Assembly: GCA_965222655.1 (NCBI GenBank)
Contig: CBDCUP010000021.1
Coordinates: 1,178,001 to 1,242,000 of the forward strand
Direction of reading: 5' to 3'
Origin: CAUZIZ01 sp965222655
Lineage (GTDB): Bacteria > Acidobacteriota > UBA6911 > RPQK01 > JAJDTT01
DNA: 64,000 nt
The notes under the pieces were generated by a model, which was not told the DNA's origin, searched no databases, and worked only from the letters and a program-made list of their open reading frames with translations. Shown in pieces: positions 52,243-61,853 of this stretch; the stretch's first letter is position 1, and each line of letters begins with the position of its first letter. The position numbers and the translations under genes are program-made.

Positions 52243-54898
52243 CTACGGGACGTCCGCGGCGGCCAGATCCAGGTGGTGCCTACCCCCGATGACCTGGACC
52301 CCAATCCGGGTAGAGGACAGCTCTAGTTGGGGGACCGATCCCACCCCTGCCCCGACCCTAAACTTCCGTCCGTTGTGGACGAGCACCAGATCTCTGGAAG
52401 CATCGCGAACCAGGATCAGCTTGGTTTCTAGCCCCTGCGGCAACTCGACTTCGAGAGTCATCCGCTGATTCTCCCGCCGCCACTCGACTTCGATGTTTCC
52501 CCGCACCGAGGGAAATGTGCCCCGGGCCCAGTCGAGACCTCCCGTCTTGGGCTCGATCCGGCAGCTCCGAAACCCGGGGCCCTCGGAGTACACCCCCAGG
52601 ATGCAGCGCGACAGGGTCCAGGCCGGGCCTGAGCTCCCCGAATGGACCTGGCTCGCCCCGGTTCCGTAGAAGCCGAAGCGGTCCCAGGTCTCCCACATGG
52701 CGGGGCACGTCGAAGGCCTGCATCATGGGAGCATACCGATCCCTTATGCCATCCACCACTGCGGTCACTGCACCGGACTCGAGGAGCGCTTCGATGACAT
52801 AGTGAAAGTACAGGGGTGTGGCCCGGACCAGCTCTGGGCCGGGCGCTGACAACTGGCTTGCGATCCGATCCCTTTGTCCCTCCTCGGCAATACCATAGAG
52901 AATCACCAGGGCATTGCTGAGCTCGGTAGCCGTAGACGATTGTTTCCCTTCCCGGACGCTATCCACGTAAAGCTCTCGATCCTGGTCCCAGTGCAAGCGC
53001 CGCAGGGATTGTCGCACCTCCCGAGCCCGAGTCCTCCAGAGTGCTGCCTCCTCGTCTCGCCGCAGGTCGCGAGCCATACCCTCCAGATGAGTCAACATCC
53101 GGAAGTAGAAGGCGTTCGTTTCCAGATTCGCTCCTCGCATGTCTGTATCCACGTGATCGACCCAGTTGGAGTAGGGGAGCCAGTAGAGCAGGCCCGTATC
53201 GTCGGCATGGCGGCGGCACCATTCGGCCAAGCCTGACAGCGTCGGATAGAGCTCCCTTGCCAGTTCCAGGTCCCCAAAGTACTGGTAGTGATCCCCCACG
53301 GCAACCCCGTACAGGAGCCCATGCTGGGGAATGTTCCGAGGGTTGTCGTAGACCTCGGACTTCTTGGCGTCTCGGTAGAGTCCATCCTGCTTGGCTTCGG
53401 ATCCCGGGTAGTGCTTTCTGAGCAGGCCATCCCGAAGCTGGCCCCTGGAAAGCAAACGGAAAAAGCGCTTTGTGATGGCCAGATCCCCGTAAGCCGCCCA
53501 GGAGGCGTAGGCTCCGTGGACCCCGTCTCCACCCCAGACCCGCCGCTCTCGGTTCTCGGCCACATGACTGTCCTCCATGTTCAGGTAGGCGGTGTCTACC
53601 GACGCCCTCCAGAGCCGGGTCAAGACGCGATCCGAGCCCTCGAAGCTTCCCCTCTCCTGGGCCGGGTAACGGTAGGCCACCACGCTGATGGAATCCACCT
53701 GGACGGGGTGCTCCGCGTTGCGAACGACGATCTGGAGGTATCGAAACTGCTTGTACTCGAAGGTCTGCCAAACCTGCTGGCCGGGCCTCGACACATACCG
53801 GTCCCCCAGGCGCATACCCTGCATGACCGACCAGATCCGCCCCTGGACCAACTCGGATCCATAGGTCAAGTCCACGATGACCCCGCCCGGACCCTTCATG
53901 CGGACCTTTGGAAAACCGAAGAGAGGCCTCCCAAAGTCTACGATCAGAAGAGGAGAGCGCACTCCCTTTTCAGGCGGCTCCCCCTCCCGGTAGGGAGCGC
54001 TCTGAAGGCGGGCTCCTTCGCCATCCGCTCTCAAGACCGCCTCCGAGTCCTGGATCCGGGCGTGTTGGAGAGGATGGTGGGTCTCCTGCATGAGCTGCTC
54101 GGGCACCTGAGTCTCTTTCCAGGGGCTCATGTAAGGAAGGGCGACGGCCCGGGTGCCGGGCACCTCCATCACCTCTCCCATCTGGACGACACGAGTGGGG
54201 TAGACCTCTTCCTCCACCATCCTTGGGGTCTGCCGGGGCTCCAGGTAGGTCCAGGGAGTCCGCGCCTCGGGAATCACCAGGGCCTCGGCCCAGGATGAGT
54301 CATCGTAGCCGGGCAGAGTCCAGTCGGGTGGGTCCAGGTTGGCATCGTAGATCTCCGTCACTCCCAGGGAATCGTTGATCGGATCCACGTCTCTTCGCCA
54401 GCCTTGGGCCGGTCTGACCCGCCAGTCCCGGCCCGTTCCCACGATCTGGCGTTCACCATCTGTCCCGTCGACCTCGAGCTGGGCGAAGAGGCCGGCGCGG
54501 GCGTCCCGGGTGTAGTTGTTGTGACAGCCGTAGTGGTAGGCGAGGATCGCCACCGTGTTGTCGCCTTGCCGCAAGTGGGCGGCCACTTCGTAGCTGTCGT
54601 AGGACTTCCAGCGGGGATCGCTTCGAGCCGGACCCCTCCCTAGGTATACGCCGTTCACGTAGAGGAGGTAGCGGTCGGCTGCCGTGACCTTCAGGACGGC
54701 TTCTCGGGGTCGCCCGTCCAGCTTCAGATCCCGGCGGGCCATCAGGAAGAAGTGGTACGGATCCGCCTCTCCCTCAGTCCAGATCCACCGGGCCACCCAG
54801 TGCCCCGGGAATCCCTGGCCCCGCGCTTCATATGCCAGACTCAGGATCAGGAGCACTAGTTGAAGCACCAGCATCACGGTTGCCTTGTAGAGGGTCAT
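52243..54898 (-). CDS. Alpha-L-rhamnosidase (GH78) with a one-base frameshift
   Basis: A secreted enzyme (~884 residues when corrected) that removes terminal rhamnose from glycans. After the signal peptide (MTLYKATVMLVLQLVLLILS) come WIWTEGEADPYHFFLMARRD and VNGVYLGRGPARSDPRW, the beta-sandwich part with its substrate-binding domain, then the (alpha/alpha)6 barrel: MEDSHVAENRERRVWGGDGV (acid region), YLPTLSGLAEW-type helices and YWLPYSNWVDHVDTDMRG. At 52702-52705 a run of four C on the coding strand shifts the frame; with three C the protein reads FDVPAMWETWDRFGFYG, the expected catalytic-region motif, and goes on to 52243. As given, the frame instead ends at 52358. It starts 1 bp after the transporter gene and forms an operon with it. 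Confidence 0.85.
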
Positions 54899-54899
54899 A

Positions 54900-56669
54900 C
54901 TATTTTGCCACCTCTCGCTTCTCCGTCTCCAACACCCATGCCGCAGCGGCGGCCAGGTGAAGGATACTTGCCACCGCCAGCACGGCCCGAAATGTGCCGC
55001 TGCGCGCCTCGTAACCCTCGACGCCGCCGGCAAAGACCCATAGGGAAGCCGCGAAGCAGGTCGCCAGCGACACGGCGGCCACCGCTCCAATGGCCGCCAA
55101 TCCCACCCTGCCATGTTGCTTCTCCACACTCATCGGGCGAACGGGTGTGGTGGAGACGGGACTGCCTTCCGCCTCCTGATTCGTTGCGGCTGGGATTGGT
55201 GGTCTGCCTGAATCGTAGGCCACTGCCGCACTATCCGGCGCTGAGGACGCGCCGCCTCGCCAGGCGAGTAGGAGGTACAGAACGGCAGCCAGAAACCAGA
55301 CCGGTATCGCGACCATGAACAGACTGAGTGTGTCGGTCAGTGCCAGACTCAAGGCCGCGACCACGGCCACGATCCATGTGACGAGCGCCGGCCAATTCAC
55401 AAGTTGCCCTGCTTTGGTCGTCCGGAATTGCGTAAGCCCCAGACGCGGAAACAGCCAATGTTCCACGAACACGACCGCCCCGACGGGTACCAGCAAGATG
55501 CCGAACAGAGCCACAAACTCCAGCAGGTAGCCGAAGATAAATGGAAAACACGCGACGATCGTGGTAAACGCGCCAGCCAACAAGGTCACCAGCCATCGGG
55601 GCCAGCCGGGCGTGATCGTCTGTAGAGCCAATCCGGCCCGATAGAGCGTGGGATTGGACGTGGCCCAGCCCGACAAAATGACACAAATGATCCCGGCGAA
55701 GCCGAGACATTGATACGCCACGGCCCCGGGGTCGAGATCGGCAATGGGCGTCTTCAGCAACGCCGCCACGCCGCCCCCCATGATTCCCGCACAAATCCAC
55801 GCCAAGAAGTGGCCCAGGTACATGCCGCACGCCGAGAACGCGCCGTACCCATAGCTGCGCGCGAAACGGAGTACCGCCATGTCGGATAAACCGACGTGGA
55901 ATGCCAGGTTGCAGATCCACGCGAATGCCGCCACGTGCACCATGCCGAAGTGACTCTCCGGATCGGTGATCCAGATCTTCAACGCGGCAAGCTGCCAGAA
56001 ATCCTCCATGCTGCTCAGTGAGCTCACCTCCGGAGTTTCCCTGACGAGCCCAGGGAGGATCGCAGCCGCGCCTGCGAAGAACATCACGAAGATCCACGGC
56101 ACGCAAATCGCCGCAAACTGTGCCAAGCGACGAAAACCCAAGATTGCCACCGTGACCACAACCACGCCAACGCAGAGCACGACCAGGACGAAACGGTAGT
56201 CTTCGGGATACCAGAGGGTCTGCGGCGGAATGCCAAGCGGAATCCGCACGGCGGAGGCAGATACGGTGATCATCGTGCCTGACAGAATGCAGAACAGAAT
56301 CGCGTTGAGCACATTGTAGATCGATGTCACTACCGGCCCGGCGATCCTCCGCAGGTACCAATAGAGGGTCAGCCGCGTCTCAACGGCAATCGGTCCGCAA
56401 ACAAACGTCCACGAAAGAACGGCCAGCAAATTACCGATGATCAGGCCCAGAATGAGGTCTCGCGCACCAACGCCCCAGGAAACGAACAGGGCGCCGATGA
56501 CAAACTCGGTACCGGCCACGTGCTCGCCGGAAAACACGGCCGCGAAGTGACGGGCCGATTCGAACCTGTCCTTCGTCACCGGCTCGCGCTCGAACTCGTA
56601 GAGCCGATCGGCGCGCTTGAGGACACCTTCGGAAGACGCAAGCCCTGGGGTGTTGTTATGGTCCGTCAG
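54900..56669 (-). CDS. NCS1-family transporter
   Basis: A ~589-residue inner-membrane permease with about twelve hydrophobic segments, of the nucleobase:cation symporter-1 type (cytosine, purine, allantoin or hydantoin carriers). FSGEHVAGTEFVIGALFVSW opens helix 1, ILGFRRLAQFAAICVPWIFV and GWATSNPTLYRAGLALQ are family-like. The first in-frame GTG is at 56579, but codons upstream read LYEFEREPVTKDRFESARHF, in keeping with family N-termini, up to a stop; a CTG at 56669 with GGTGGAG 8 bases ahead is the likely start. A C-terminal extension adds two helices. Located before the rhamnosidase in one operon; whether it imports a product of that enzyme is open, as NCS1 proteins are not known for sugars. 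Confidence 0.8.
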   Translation of the reverse strand: MTDHNNTPGLASSEGVLKRADRLYEFEREPVTKDRFESARHFAAVFSGEHVAGTEFVIGALFVSWGVGARDLILGLIIGNLLAVLSWTFVCGPIAVETRLTLYWYLRRIAGPVVTSIYNVLNAILFCILSGTMITVSASAVRIPLGIPPQTLWYPEDYRFVLVVLCVGVVVVTVAILGFRRLAQFAAICVPWIFVMFFAGAAAILPGLVRETPEVSSLSSMEDFWQLAALKIWITDPESHFGMVHVAAFAWICNLAFHVGLSDMAVLRFARSYGYGAFSACGMYLGHFLAWICAGIMGGGVAALLKTPIADLDPGAVAYQCLGFAGIICVILSGWATSNPTLYRAGLALQTITPGWPRWLVTLLAGAFTTIVACFPFIFGYLLEFVALFGILLVPVGAVVFVEHWLFPRLGLTQFRTTKAGQLVNWPALVTWIVAVVAALSLALTDTLSLFMVAIPVWFLAAVLYLLLAWRGGASSAPDSAAVAYDSGRPPIPAATNQEAEGSPVSTTPVRPMSVEKQHGRVGLAAIGAVAAVSLATCFAASLWVFAGGVEGYEARSGTFRAVLAVASILHLAAAAAWVLETEKREVAK

Positions 56670-56977
56670 TTGTTCTTCTCCACCTCAAGATTACACAACA
56701 AGACAATTCGAATCGCGTAAAGTGTAGCCGGCTGGGGTCTGGAGGCAAAGGGGTAAGGAGGTTGGAAAAGCCGTCTGGACACTACCTAGCAAACGGTGGA
56801 TGAGATTACTCCCCCTGGGGGCTCCAACGCTTAAGTTCTTCAAACCGGTTGCTTTGTACCTCGGGCTACTTGATTCCAAGCACCAAGGACTGAATCTAGA
56901 TTCGAACTAAGAATCGATCTTTGGAATCAATAATGCGTCAGGAGCATGAGCCCTCGGACGAGTTGGCGACTCCGCTC
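56670..56977. other. Intergenic region, possible promoter of the transporter operon
   Basis: No gene is recognisable in these 308 bases, which are richer in A and T than the neighbours. The promoter of the transporter/rhamnosidase operon should lie here; I cannot point to clear -35 and -10 boxes. Confidence 0.4.
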
Positions 56978-58531
56978 CTACCTGAATCTCAGGGAGTAGA
57001 GATCCGCGTCTTTCATCACGAAGCGCAGGCGGACCGGCTTCCCTGCAATCCGGGCCAGGGGCTTCTCTGAAGTCGCCTTGGAATGACTCCGTTCCCACCT
57101 GACCGTGTGCTCGATCTTGTCTCCCCAGATCAGCGGAGATTCCTCCAGGCCAAAGCCTGGCAGTGGGTTGCCTTGGGCATCCTGGATCTCCAGACGGATG
57201 CTGCCCGCAGCCGAGGTAGCATAGTTCAGGATCAGGTTCTCTCCCTCGAAGACGAGAGGCTTTGTGACAAGCTCTCCGCCGTCGTAACCGGCGTGGACCG
57301 AGACGAACCCATCGGTCCGCAGGGTCATGCGCTCCAGATGGATGCTGGGAGAGGTGTAGTGCCGAGTTAGGTACAACGAGATCGTGTCTGGTGCCGTCTG
57401 GACGAGTCCCACGGCAGCCATGTTAGTGCGGGGCATCCAGTTGCGCTTGCCTCTTCCCGGACGGATGAAGGCTTCCATGAAACGCCGGTCCCAGTGCAGA
57501 CCATCGCGGCTGCTCAGGAAGACCGTCTCCGAGACTCCTGGTGCAAGGGCACGGGGCGAGATGCTTCGCCAGGGCACGAAGCGCTTGGGAAACGCCAGAT
57601 AGATGTGGGGAGCCCGGAAGTAGGCAGTGGTAGCGTTGGTGTAGAGGTGCTCGGCCGAAGTGTTCCCGAAATCCGCCCACTGGGGACTGCTCCAGTTGAT
57701 GAAGTCATCGGAGCTGGCAAACTTGAAACTCCGGTTCCCGAAGTTCTGAAAGCGGGGCCCCTGGTGGCGATAGGCTGGACCCCTGGCTTTGGGATGGAGA
57801 CCTCGATCGGAGTCGCGGAAGAAGATGACATACTTCTTTCGAAAGGAATCCCAGAAGACCACGTTAAGGGCGTCGAAGGCGTTTCGATGCAGCCCTTCTT
57901 CAATCAGCGATTTCTGCTGCTGTAGCTCGGTCCAATGCAGCCCATCGGGGGATACCAGCGCGATCAGCGGATAGCTGCTTCCTCCCACGGCCTTGTAACG
58001 CTGGGAGTCGGGTGCCCCGGGGTTGCCGTCCTTGAAGACGTATATGCAGTCGGTGATCTTCTGGTCGCCCGGCTTATCCATCCACACGATGTTGTTGTCC
58101 TGCGAACCCTGGAACTCGAACAGTCCGAGAGTGGGCTTTCCCCAATGGATCCCGTCCCTGCTCTCGGCATAGGCGACCACAGCGGGATGGTCCTCCAGCA
58201 CGTTCTCACCCTCCTGCAGGAGATCCGCGAGAGCGTATTCGGCCAGGTTGCTTCCTCGGTAGTACATCCGGTAGAGGTCGCCGTCCTGGAACAGATTGAA
58301 GTAGGCACTGGTATTCCCCTCCCAGGGCTTATCCAGGGTCAGCACCTTCCCGGCAGATTTAGGCTCATGCAGCTTCAGCCTCACGCCCTCCAGGGATTCG
58401 ATCAGGTAGTCGTCCACGAACAGCTCCAGCCGGGAGCCGATGTCCAGGGGCTCTGTGGTCTCGGCTGGCTTCGCTCTTAGAGCCGCCAGGGAGAGCAACA
58501 GACTGAAAACAAGCAGTGCCGTCCTCATCAT
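56978..58531 (-). CDS. Arabinanase-like secreted beta-propeller, family B member 4
   Basis: A 517-residue exported protein starting MMRTALLVFSLLLSLAALRA, with AAGGAGG a few bases ahead of the ATG at 58531. Family motifs: LDIGSRLELFVDDYLIESLE, KPWEGNTSAYFNLFQDGDLY and RMYYRG, VAYAESRDGIHWGKPTLGLF, GSQDNNIVW, then ASSDDFINWSSPQWADF, FLSSRDGLHWDRRFMEAFIR, and the end DGFVSVHAGYDGGELVTKPL, VFEGENLILNYATSAAG and RLRFVMKDADLYSLRF. Closest to member 2 at 31737. The fold is probably a five-bladed propeller with a C-terminal jelly roll, as in GH32/GH43-type enzymes; catalytic residues are not assigned. Intact; a possible small gene lies 60 bp upstream. Confidence 0.82.
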   Translation of the reverse strand: MMRTALLVFSLLLSLAALRAKPAETTEPLDIGSRLELFVDDYLIESLEGVRLKLHEPKSAGKVLTLDKPWEGNTSAYFNLFQDGDLYRMYYRGSNLAEYALADLLQEGENVLEDHPAVVAYAESRDGIHWGKPTLGLFEFQGSQDNNIVWMDKPGDQKITDCIYVFKDGNPGAPDSQRYKAVGGSSYPLIALVSPDGLHWTELQQQKSLIEEGLHRNAFDALNVVFWDSFRKKYVIFFRDSDRGLHPKARGPAYRHQGPRFQNFGNRSFKFASSDDFINWSSPQWADFGNTSAEHLYTNATTAYFRAPHIYLAFPKRFVPWRSISPRALAPGVSETVFLSSRDGLHWDRRFMEAFIRPGRGKRNWMPRTNMAAVGLVQTAPDTISLYLTRHYTSPSIHLERMTLRTDGFVSVHAGYDGGELVTKPLVFEGENLILNYATSAAGSIRLEIQDAQGNPLPGFGLEESPLIWGDKIEHTVRWERSHSKATSEKPLARIAGKPVRLRFVMKDADLYSLRFR

Positions 58532-58590
58532 CCATCCTCCTTGCAGGGGGAACCTATCGGAACCCAGACTATCTTGGTGGACAGGCAAGA

Positions 58591-58740
58591 TCAACGGGTT
58601 CTGTTGAGTGTGTCCTTGCAGGCCAGGCGGAAGCAGACCTTCTCCAACTGGAGCACGACCAGGGGAACCAAGGAGAGGTGGTTGGCTGTGCGCTTCAGGA
58701 TGTATTCCTCGAATCGCTCTCGGCCGAATTCGCGGACCAT
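58591..58740 (-). CDS. Possible small protein, 49 residues
   Basis: The frame MVREFGRERFEEYILKRTAN..LVPLVVLQLEKVCFRLAC ends in TGA at 58591 and shows the GC-rich third codon positions of the real genes around it, on the same strand and 60 bp upstream of the family B gene. There is no clear ribosome site, so it may be the end of a lost gene or the tail of a larger one cut near 58741. I do not recognise it. A longer frame on the plus strand (58516-58785) lacks such a codon pattern. Confidence 0.3.
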   Translation of the reverse strand: MVREFGRERFEEYILKRTANHLSLVPLVVLQLEKVCFRLACKDTLNRTR

Positions 58741-58860
58741 GGGGTGATTCTAAGGGATGGGGAAGTGAGGCTCCAGGAGGTCTGAGCTTCTTCCTTATCC
58801 GTCTTTAGATTGTCTCCGTCTTTCGCGCTGCCTCAAGGTGTGATGGCACAGATCTGACCG

Positions 58861-58946
58861 TACAAACAGTGTCAGAGTAGATCGCCTCTGAGCGACCGCA
58901 GGTGAAAGCGGTCGTTCGATTTCGATCAAATCGGACACTGTCTGTA
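58861..58946. repeat. 86-bp palindromic element
   Basis: TACAAACAGTGTC (58861-58873) and, reversed, TACAGACAGTGTC (58934-58946) form terminal inverted repeats with one mismatch; inside is the hairpin GAGCGACCGC / GCGGTCGTTC with an 8-base loop. Found once in this window. The gap 58741-59086 otherwise holds no gene. Confidence 0.6.
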
Positions 58947-59086
58947 AAGATCCGGTGCCGGACTATCACATTCTTGACCCGTCATCTTGCCCGGCAATAG
59001 GAGGCTGTCGAGTCAAAATCTGTCGAGAAAGCCACGTCCATCTGAATTGGCGTTTTGAACCTGTTTCTGGCACTCTGGACCCTACC

Positions 59087-59762
59087 ATGCAAAACTCGGT
59101 GTTCGCTTCAAGAATCCCAGTTATTCTCTTGATAGTCGGCTTATTCTGGGTGCCCGCTCTCGGGGCTGATCCGCCGATAGTCGTAGAGAAGGTGGAGGTC
59201 AAAGGACTCTGGCATCATGGTGCACACAACGCCTTCACCGACCTGATCCGCTGGCGGGATCGGTTTTACTGTACTTTTCGCGAAGGCTACCAACACGTCT
59301 CGTATGACGGCAAGATCCGCGTACTGGTCTCTGAGGACGGAGAAACCTGGAAGCCAGCAGCTCTGTTTGTACTGCCCGGTTACGATCTGAGAGACCCGGA
59401 ACTGGAGATTACCCCCGACGACAGACTCATGCTGCTGGGACTCGTCCGATTGGAGCGCCCATGAACTGGGTCCCTGGTTCGAGCCGATGGGAGGCCCCAG
59501 CATGGTGAAAACGCCCTATGGGTGGATCGCCGGAGGACGAATGCGCGAGGACCGTGCCGAGCGGACCTCGAGGATGACGCTGGCCTACCTGGACACAGAA
59601 AAGCGAAGCCTGTCCAAGCTCGTCCACCTACCGTCTAGTGGGGACAACTCCTACCCGGGCATGGTCTGGCACGATGGGATCCTTTGGGTGAGCTACTATT
59701 CCAGCCACCGACAAGCCCAGACCCGGATCCATCTCGCCAAGGTCTGGCTCAGGGCCCGCTAG
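59087..59762 (+). pseudogene. Secreted sialidase-like protein, family D, 380-bp deletion
   Basis: The start MQNSVFASRIPVILLIVGLF and the mature part up to MLLGLVRLER match the intact gene at 40736. At 59450 the sequence jumps to the matching place of the 3' part (HELGPWFEPMGGPSMVKTPY) in another frame, so translation stops at 59464. In the intact gene the deleted interval (41099 to 41478) is bounded by TTGGAGC on both sides, and one TTGGAGC remains here, which points to deletion between short direct repeats. 380 is not a multiple of three. The 3' part is still well preserved, so the loss is recent. Confidence 0.92.
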
Positions 59763-59767
59763 CCCAT

Positions 59768-61601
59768 CTAGAAATCCCAGGCCGGAACCGGAGTGCCTGA
59801 CGAAATCACCTCTTCCAGATAGGCGCCCGTCTGGACTGGTATGACAGCATCGTGATCTTCGACGTCCTCGTGGATCCGGTACCCCAGAACATTGTGCCAC
59901 TTTCCGTCTGCCAGCTGGATGTTGGCGCTGGAGGGATGATCCACACGCCACATCGACCCTCCTGGAGGCGGACCGAAATCGGCCCTGGGCTCGCGCGCCA
60001 GGATCGGCGCCTCCAGGCCCCTGCGGTCTTTCGTCAGCGGCCAGAGGTAGAGCTTCTGCCGGGTCCAGCCCCCACCCTTGATCCGCCCTTGGCGATCCCG
60101 AAAGAGCTTGAAGCGCTTGTCGATTGGGTCGGTGGGCACAAGATAGATGTTGGACGCGATGTAGGGTGTGCCATCCGCCGCCACGTTCACCGTGACCGGG
60201 GCGATCGAAGTAAGGCCGCGAACATCGATGACCTTCTCCCAGGACTGAGCCTCATCCTGGGACCGCCACACCTGGACCGCGTGGAGATCTTCCGGGCGGC
60301 CCGGCCGGACCGCGAAGAGCAGCGATCCATCTTGGTCTCTGACTAGAGTGGACTCGATGGAATTGTCGGGAGGCGTCACTGGAATGAAGGAGACAGGCAG
60401 CCATTTGTGGTTCATCCGGTAAATGGGGAGGTGCCGCCAGTCAAAGGTAGGCCATGGAAACTGCCGCACTATGCAAACCGTGGAAAAACAAGTAGTTCTG
60501 GAGGAGAACTGGCAAGTGCTCGCAGTTGTTTTTCCACCGTTCGCACAGCGCTTGGAAAACTCCGTATCACGGGCTTGCTGGCCCGGTTCGATGTCGCTCG
60601 GAGTTTTCCACAGTTCCCACGGCCTCTGCTACTGCAGCCGACTATATGGACAAGCGAACGGGGAGCAGATTTGGGATCCGGAAGGTGCCAACCACGTCCC
60701 CACCTCCCCATTTACCGGATGACCCCCATTTGTTTCCTTGATGGCTCCAGCGCATCACTCCCGCGGCGTGAGAAGTATTGCCCTGCTGCTGAGCGGCCGT
60801 CTCAAGCTTCCGACAGCTCATGCCCAGAATCAGGTCTTCTCCCGAGGGAATCGCATTGTTGAGACCCTCGTTGACGAGCAACCAACCAGGGACCATCTGC
60901 TCCGAGGGTACTCTTGCCGAATCGATCATCTGCAAGCGGCTCCCATCGTAGGAGAGCTGGAAAACCTCGTAGTACTGATAGTTTTCCTCTGATGTGAAGC
61001 TGGCCCCGTTGGGATGGTCGGTGCCGGCCTTGCGTCGCGCCAGCGCCACGGACACACCAAAGCCGGTGCCGGCATGAGCATGGACGGATCCGTCCGGACC
61101 TTTGGCCTGGAGGGGGATGAAGCCGCCACGCATGGGGTACTTCACCATAATCGCGGGCTGCCCCGGAGGGATCGAGTTGGGGTTCGGCTCGTCGTGATTG
61201 CGCGTCAACACCAGGGCGGGTTCACTAGAGACCTGGCTGATGTCCCGGAAGAGCACGACGTCATTCCCCACTTCATAATCCCCGTGCCCCATTGTGTGCC
61301 CCATGACGCCGTTTCGGACACGCACGTTGAGGAAGGCGGCGCCGGTTCGGGGAGCCACCTGAAAGGGAAGGATCAGTCCATAGCGCCAGGGCGCTCCCTC
61401 GGGGACATCGGCGGGTATCCTGAAATCGGGTCCCTCCGTGGTGGCACCGGTAATTCCGTGTCCAGGGGTAGGAGCCGTGTCGACGGGAGTCGCGGTCTGC
61501 TCTGCTGCGGACTCGCATCCGGCCCAAAGCATGAGGAAAGCTGCAGCCAGTAGAGCCATGGGTCTTCCAGGACACTCAGGCAAGCTGGAATGATACGACA
61601 C
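59768..61601 (-). pseudogene. Sialidase-like lipoprotein, family A member 6, split by a MITE
   Basis: The 5' part (GTG 61601; MSYHSSLPECPGRPMALLAA with a Cys after LWAG) runs to GVMRWSHQGNKW and then enters the MITE; the 3' part resumes KWLPVSFIPVTPPDNSIEST and ends VPAWDF, in parallel with the intact gene at 41797-43296. Removing 60409-60725 plus one CCATTTGT gives a single frame of 502 codons, so the only lesion is the insertion. The Asp box QVWRSQDEAQSWEK and the HAHAGTGFGVS motif are kept. The gene is inactive as it stands. Confidence 0.93.
60409..60725 (+). mobile_element. Family 1 MITE, copy 5 (subfamily b), inside a gene
   Basis: A 317-bp copy flanked by a perfect 8-bp duplication CCATTTGT (60401-60408 and 60726-60733). 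The paralogous intact gene has CCACTTGT once at this place (42430-42437). Nearly identical to the copy at 45985-46301. Confidence 0.96.
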
Positions 61602-61738
61602 TCTGCCCCTCCCAATCTGAAACTTCAGGGGTGGTTTCTTGACGCCGCCATGGCGTCTCCAATTCCCACGATCTTACCTGCTCACAATTTGGATGTCACA
61701 CCCCGCCACGGCTCAAGCGGATGTCTCCTCATTCATAC

Positions 61739-61853
61739 TTTGCCTTTGCCCGTACCCGCCAGTCGCCTCGACTCTGACCGGGTTGGTCAAGAGCCTTGAT
61801 GTGTACAAGAGATCAGACGGGCAAAGGCACAGGCACGGGTAAGGGTAAGATGA
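61739..61853. repeat. G/C-rich hexanucleotide arms in inverted layout, copy 2
   Basis: TTTGCCTTTGCCCGTACCCG (61740-61759) faces GGGCAAAGGCACAGGCACGG (61819-61838) and GTAAGGGTAAG across a short middle with GGTCAAGAGCCTTGAT. The same layout and centre occur at 25489-25665. Confidence 0.6.

Larger units (their letters stand above)
59045..61730 (+). repeat. Segmental duplication, decayed copy
   Basis: Second copy of the block at 40695-43435, same gene order and orientation. It has lost 380 bp from the family D gene and gained a 317-bp MITE plus an 8-bp duplication in the family A gene. Otherwise nearly every codon can be matched by eye. Confidence 0.85.
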
